The position numbers were made by a program, and so were the translations under genes. Positions 58,510 through 64,000 of a DNA stretch of 64,000 nucleotides are shown piece after piece. The stretch is from Zychaea mexicana. Taxonomy: Eukaryota > Mucoromycota > Mucoromycetes > Mucorales > Lichtheimiaceae. Each line of letters begins with the position of its first letter. Position 1 is the first letter of the stretch. The notes beneath the pieces are model-generated. The model had not been told where the DNA came from and did no database searches. It worked only from the letters and a program-made list of their open reading frames with translations. Location: the NCBI RefSeq assembly GCF_025766255.1, contig NW_026516693.1, positions 310,001 to 374,000 of the forward strand, given 5' to 3'.

Positions 58510-59012
58510 ACACAATTTAATTCAAAACAATTTTTAAAGACAGTAGGTGCAATTAGAACATTAGGTGGTCTTACTTCAATATATCATTTAACTAAAATGA
58601 AATTAAAAAATGATTCAAGATTGAAAGAAAGAGAATTAATTCTTGAAGAACAAAAACATCTTTTAGAAAGAGATAAATTTGAGTTTGAAAAAGAAAAATA
58701 GAATAAACAATTTCAAGAATTATTAGATTCAAAATCTTCTTCAAATCCTAATCAAATAATTCTAATTCATCTTCAGAAAATATTACTGTTGATTCAATCT
58801 ATGAATGGGATCTATTCAATACTACTGATCTAAATCTAACTCAATTTGTTGGATTTGTAGAACTACTAATTGGTTCTATAGTATTATTTTCTTTATTGTT
58901 TTTATTAATGGAATATATTCTTGATAAAACAATTAATAAATATCAAGATAAATTACCTAAATGGCTTAAATCATTATCAAATTTAAGATCTAAATTTATT
59001 TTTATCAATTAA
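58510..59012 (+). pseudogene. Coiled-coil plus membrane-segment protein, frameshifted, right copy
   Basis: Lys/Glu-rich helix followed by a stop (after FEKEK, near 58,699) and a frameshift near 58,755, then a hydrophobic segment and a basic tail ending at 59,012. The same breaks occur in the left arm, so they predate the duplication. Confidence 0.4.
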
Positions 59013-59033
59013 TTATTACTTATTTTTGAGATT

Positions 59034-59360
59034 ATGATTTTATTAATTTTTAACTTATTATATAGTTTATTCTTATTTATTTATTACCATAATGAAATTG
59101 TAGGTTCTGTAGGAATTACCATTTTAAGTTATTCATCTCTTGGTTTAATTTGTACAATTAGTTTATTTATCAGATTATTAATTAATTCTAATAATAAAGT
59201 TAAAGATAAACTATTACAAATTAATATTATTCAAAGATTAACTGATAGTAATAAAGAAGTAGATAACCTTTCTATTAAAACAGATATAATTTGGTTTGTT
59301 CTACTTCAAAGTATTATGATTGTCTTTACTTTATGGCTATATTTATTTGGAATTGTATAA
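59034..59360 (+). CDS. Small membrane protein of the mitochondrial-like tract, right copy
   Basis: 108 residues with about three hydrophobic segments; one residue differs from the left-arm copy (final Ile to Val). It starts about 20 bases after the preceding frame, so the two may have been co-transcribed in the source genome. Confidence 0.5.
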   Translation: MILLIFNLLYSLFLFIYYHNEIVGSVGITILSYSSLGLICTISLFIRLLINSNNKVKDKLLQINIIQRLTDSNKEVDNLSIKTDIIWFVLLQSIMIVFTLWLYLFGIV

Positions 59361-60173
59361 TATATATTCCTATAATATGTAGTATAATAAACTATGGTTC
59401 TTATTTAGAACCTTACCCTTTAATTAATCCCTTTAAATAGTATAAACATTCCAATTAAGTAAACTAACCCTGAACCCTAAATAAAAACTACATCGTATCA
59501 TTATAAATAGGGGGAAAACATTTGGGTTAAATTAATTTAAAGACTTATAAATTTATAGAAAAGAGGTTCCCTTCTAAAATTCTATTTTTATGGCTGTTTT
59601 TTTTTATTAGATCCTATTTAAGTTATTAAATTGATTTGAATAAATCGCTCTTGTGATAAAAAATTTTTTAAAAATATTTTATAGCAAGGGTGGGAGATTT
59701 ATTCTTTGCTTCTAGTTTTAATCTTTTCTATCTTAGAGCCATACCCCGACTATCCCCCACTAGACCAGGGGGGGGTACTCGGCCAATGGGGGGATACATT
59801 ATTTCATAATAAAAAAATTATTACTAACTATAGATGAGAAAAAATTCATCACAAATTTAGCGATTGCCCTATTCCCCTTCAACTTTCCCAATTACCATAA
59901 GGTATTCCACCTTGTGGGGGTCAAGTTACAACATATAATATTCTATCAACAAAATATTATTATATAGTTAATGTTTTAACAATTAAATTGAGTAACACAA
60001 TTCAAACTTATGCTTATTCTACCTTTTCAAAATTTAAAAATATTAAATGGGAAGGAATTAATAAGGATAAAGGGTATTAAAGGGGGGTGGTGAAATATCT
60101 ATTGATTGATATTCCCCTGAGTTTATAGTTAAAATCCGAAGTGTTCACTAAGCTTATTAAGTTAGCATCTGAG

Positions 60174-60195
60174 TATTTAGCCTAGGCTAAATACT
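60174..60195. repeat. 22-bp perfect palindrome, right copy
   Basis: Same palindrome as 41,954-41,975. Confidence 0.75.
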
Positions 60196-60572
60196 GTAGT
60201 GCTAACTATATTAACTAAATGAGGATTAAAAAATATTTTATTAGGAATAGATTCTAATCCCATAGTATAAGCTAGTAATTAAATTCATCTATAATATTAT
60301 CTACTAAATTACTATAATCTGAATATTAATACCAATACCTTCATAATTTGGTTCAATTAATAATTCAATATTATTTATACCAGTCCTATGTTTATCTCTT
60401 TTTTTCTGTATCTAGTTTTAGAAAGACTCTTAATTGTTGTTCTAAAATTGTAGTAAAGTCATTGAATGACAATGTTTCATGTCTATATTCATTACAAGAT
60501 TTATAATAACTAGCATATAAATGTGTTTAAGGATTAGAATTCTTTTTACCAATATAAGTTAATTTTCCTAGT

Positions 60573-60944
60573 TTATATTACTAAATTAAGATTAATCCAT
60601 TCAATTAATGGATTTGTTTCATTTAAAACATTAGGAGAAGTTAATTTATTTGTTTCATTAGTATTACTTAATAGATTTAAATTTTTAATAGGATTAGATA
60701 AAGCCCAATTAACAAGACTTGTTAATGATTCAGCTAATTTACCTTCTGTTTTATCTATATTAAAGCCATAATAAAATAGATTCCTATCCACTTTTTCTGG
60801 AACTTTAGTTACTAGAATATAAATAACTCTTCTTTGTAAACCTGTGATAGAGTCTTTTGGTTGCCATAATAAATTACTAGTTAACATTATTAGTGATCTA
60901 GGTTGAAAATCGAATGCATCCCTATATTTTCTTTCAGCATTCAT
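60573..60944 (-). pseudogene. Phage/plasmid-type primase-helicase fragment, right copy
   Basis: 123 residues, two differences from the left copy (Val/Ile and Ile/Asn). The same missing N-terminus and the LTSNLLWQPKD motif. Confidence 0.6.
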
Positions 60945-61194
60945 AATATCACCTTATAATTAATAATCGTAATTTAGCTGGATTTCTAGTATAACTTTGT
61001 ACATCAGAGAATAAGATTAAAGATTTATCCAAATTTTAGAAGAAGTAAATGTTTTATTTAAATCATTAAGATTTAATACTGCTGAATTATTAGCACTTAC
61101 TAAACTAATAAATAATCTCTTTCATATAATTACCTTTAATTTATAAATTAAGCCTAAAAAATAGTATGACTTCATTTTATATTAATGATTTAAT

Positions 61195-61277
61195 GAATAG
61201 AGTAGGACTTGAACCCACAAGGACAGTTACGTCCATAGTTTAGCAAACTACTTCCTTACTGATTCAGTCATCTATTC
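61195..61277 (-). tRNA. tRNA-Ser (GCU), organelle-like
   Basis: Same fold as the left copy, but with anticodon loop TTGCTAA giving GCU, the standard Ser anticodon for AGY codons. Long variable arm and a 7-bp acceptor are present. Confidence 0.8.
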
Positions 61278-61513
61278 TACCGAGATACCAGGTCTTGGCC
61301 TCGGCCTGGGACCTGGTATTTTATTAATTTAATTAAAGGCCTTTGGATAGAAGTTAATCCTTACAGACCAAGTATATAATAAAAGTATTATATTTTAAGT
61401 TATACTTTATAAATGACAAATATTTTTTTTATTTATTAATTTAGGGAATAGTAGAGTTGAACTACTGCCAGTTATGTGTAAGATAACCACTCTACCATTA
61501 TTATAAACTATTT

Positions 61514-61584
61514 AGGGAATAGTAGAATCGAACTACCGACTTTTAATTTGTAAGATTAACACTCTACTACTGAGTTAATCCCCT
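61514..61584 (-). tRNA. tRNA-Val (UAC), organelle-like, right copy
   Basis: Inverted copy of 40,569-40,639 with all stems intact. Confidence 0.8.
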
Positions 61585-61908
61585 GCTTTTTTATTAAAAA
61601 TAAAGATATTGTTACTTATATTACTATTAGTTTATTATTTATCTTAGATACTGACAAGACTCTCCATATGAAGGTTAGTAATTTGAGCTTTATGGGAAAT
61701 TCTTTAGATTCTAAAGAATTTCTTTAATGGAAGTGTTTTTAAATTACATTGATAAGATGTTCTATTAACATTTTTATAATGTCTTAAGAATTCTTCATGA
61801 CCTCGGCCCAGGGCCAAGATCCCTTCGAGATCGAGGCCCCAGAGGGATTAAAAATTGAAGATTATTTTTAAAAAATGTATATTTATCAATATGTCTTCAA
61901 ATTAGAAG

Positions 61909-64000
61909 TATTTGCGCCCAGATATTGAAACAAAATAAGTACGGTATAAATAATAGTCAAGTCTTTGTTAAACTTTCTGAACGCCTATCATTTTAGCACA
62001 CGCTGCGATCCACGTATTTGGAAAGAAATCCTCGCTCTTATAAGTTTTTAGCAGTCAGCAACACATTTTTCATTTTCTGCATAAACACACCACGCACAGA
62101 GAGAGAGAGAGAGAGAGAGAGGCTAAGAAGAGAGTATGATACTAACGCGTAATGTTTTTTTGACCAGCGTGTTGCAAAGGTAAAGTATCACGTTGAAGCA
62201 GTAAAAACAGCAACGGCAGCAGCAGAACCGGCTAATGAGGCTATTCGAAGCGTCCTTCTTGTTAGTTCTTCCGCGACAACAAAAGAGTAAGTGCGAAATG
62301 TAATGTGTTGCTGCAGCAAATTAGTTGATACTTCCCGACAGTTATAATAACAACATATTCATGTAGAGTTCCTGATGACGACCTTGAATCCGCCAAATCA
62401 TTATCTAGTATCGATGAAAATCCGAAGAAGCTATACAAAGACCGGTTTGAAGTGTTTCCCTTGGACCTTGACCGAGAAATCAAAGATCGTGCTGATCGGG
62501 TAAAAGAAAAAGCAATTCTTTCATTTCAAACATATTGACAGATAGATATACTAACTGCATTGCAATCATTAAAGTGGATCGCTTCAAACAATGTCGATAT
62601 AACCAAGTTGCTCGAGGCCTATCAAAAAAGATCTATTAGTGAAACAAAAACAAACAAAACCATTAGCAATATTCGAGCATTGTAAGTAACTTTTTTATAA
62701 TTGCTCGATCATTATTGTTTTCGTTTTAACGTACCTTTGAATATATGATATTCTTACATAGGAGCCTCTGTTGCATCTTTTTCTTCGGCCTCAAGGAATC
62801 AGTGGTAACCGTCAAGGAAGACGAATTGCTTCGCAACCAATGCAAGCCAGATTTACCAAGTGTGTTGCCAACGTGGGCGAGCGATATCGAACAGGTATGA
62901 AAATCATTGAAAATGACTATATTGAATTAAAGTCTACAGCTGTCACAAGACAAAGAAACAGACAGCTGGGATATAAAGCAAACAATACACGAGTAACAGG
63001 CAGCCGCAATCGAGAGCAGAGACTTCGTGGCATCGGTTTTTATTGATGTTCTGAACAGTTTCGTTGGTGTTCCCTCAGCATGCGATAACAATATCGTAGA
63101 GGACACATTGGTACATACATACCTACACGCCCTACTGCACGCACTTTTTGTCAAGGATGCACCGTTCGGCCACAAAAGGTAAGTTGTACTTAGATAGTAG
63201 AGATATCAAGTCTCTGTGGTTTTTTGCTTTTTCTAAAAGAATCACTGGAACGTAGACTTCGATATATCTTTCACTACCAAGGCTGACAAGTGTATACTAT
63301 AGTTCTCTTCTTTTTTTCTGGAAAAGGGCAAACGCTGTGCTGGAATCCTCCCGAGATTCCCTAAACCAGCTGTTCCCTGATTTCACCGCCTACAAACGTG
63401 CTTCCAGTCGCACGTACGATTTGTTCGTTGTCGAGGTTAAGCGACCAACCTCCAGTAAATCGGATTTTATAAAAATGGGTATCATGCTTCGCGGCATGAT
63501 TAACAAGCTAGTTGAACTCAGCGTGCCCAACCCGACAGTATGTGGATTGATCGTGAAAGGTAGCACTTTAAATGTATTTATCTAGTGTGGATTTGGTCTC
63601 CGCGTCAATTTATTAACGATAGTTCTGTACCATAGGTTTCAAGTGTACAACGTACCGATTAGACCTCAAAGCAAAGCATGTGTACAGAATGGTCGAATTG
63701 CAAGAATTCCTTCTACCACAAGAAAGCAATCAAGTAGGCTGCTTGCCGACTTGTATCCAAGCGTTGGGGCAAGTTAAAGTAAAACAAAGATCCTGATCCA
63801 TGTTCGCTATACACTGTATACCGCTCCAGCTAATATTATTAATTTAACCAATTCATAGGAGATCCTGGCGCAAACAGCCAAGAACATCAATGATTGCGAC
63901 CAACTCCTCAAAAACGGAAAAGTTCTTAAAAATCGCACGCCTATTGATTGGATTGTAAAAACACAAGCTTCTTCCATGAAAGAAAAAAAGAACACAAAAA
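61909..64000 (+). pseudogene. Multi-exon repeated-family gene with PD-(D/E)XK-like motif, right-arm copy (runs off the window)
   Basis: Exons in order begin with YLRPDIET, RIWKEILAL, VKYHVEAVKTA, VPDDDLESAKS, IDILTALQSLKW, SLCCIFFFGLKES, FIDVLNSFVGVPSACDNN, the PDF...EVK nuclease-like exon (63,337-63,560) and a C-terminal basic exon. Two donor sites have GT changed to AT (near 61,940 and 62,040) where the left-arm copies keep GT, and there is an in-frame TAA near 62,993. The left arm lacks these defects but has others, so the two copies have decayed independently. Function unknown; the nuclease idea rests on the motif. Confidence 0.6.

Larger units (their letters stand above)
57964..61908. 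other. Mitochondrial-DNA-like tract in the right arm
   Basis: Inverted copy of the left-arm tract, with the same tRNAs, primase fragment and membrane ORFs. Its presence in both arms means it was inserted before the arms were duplicated. Confidence 0.65.
57021..64000 (-). repeat. Right arm of the giant inverted repeat (continues past the window)
   Basis: Reverse complement of 38,155-45,122, 6,980 bases long here, and still matching at the last base. Differences from the left arm are few, often C/T or G/A. Confidence 0.92.

Overview
The window looks like nuclear DNA of a filamentous fungus, most likely an early-diverging (Mucoromycota/Mucorales-type) one. Introns are short with GTAAG-type donors, coding regions carry long Gln/His/Ser/Thr runs, intergenic DNA is rich in microsatellites, and the transposon families (Crypton with a Gcr1-like tail, Tnp2/CACTA, Merlin-like) suit such a genome. 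Species cannot be fixed from sequence alone.

Positions 1-36,000 hold ordinary genes: a possible last exon at the left edge; a six-exon CAMK-like kinase with a KA1 domain (4,985-13,858, minus); an unrecognised, possibly mitochondrial protein (14,929-15,837, minus); a TALE/KN homeodomain protein (19,193-20,296, plus); a CBM21 glycogen-targeting PP1 subunit (22,951-24,519, plus); the peroxin PEX11 (27,075-28,114, minus, four exons); and a nine-exon DHA1-type MFS transporter (33,676-35,969, plus). The exon models for the kinase, MFS gene and Crypton recombinase each sum to a multiple of three. The kinase is unusual: its fourth intron is about 4.7 kb and contains a complete Crypton-type tyrosine recombinase gene on the opposite strand, inserted between HRDLKL and ENLLLD.

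Positions 36,000-64,000 are a stack of mobile elements. A very large inverted repeat has arms at 38,155-45,122 and 57,021-64,000 (open at the window end) around an 11.9 kb spacer. Each arm carries a broken multi-exon gene of a repeated family with a PD-(D/E)XK-like motif, then about 3.7-3.9 kb of AT-rich, mitochondrial-DNA-like sequence with tRNA-Val(UAC), tRNA-Ser(GCU or mutated ACU), a phage/plasmid-primase-like fragment and small membrane ORFs. A third, partial copy of the gene family and a Merlin-like transposase pseudogene lie just left of the inverted repeat.

The most striking object fills the spacer: a compact TIR-bounded element (about 45,471-55,839; roughly 3.8 kb without its insertion). 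It encodes two convergent genes whose stop codons overlap: a DDE transposase ending in a chromodomain, and a CRESS-type replication protein (HUH endonuclease plus SF3 helicase). Both are decayed, mostly by in-frame stops that single G-to-A changes of Trp codons would explain. The Rep gene was then split by a 6.6 kb Tnp2/CACTA-type transposon with CACTG...CAGTG ends (47,294-53,872), which has its own intact-looking accessory gene.
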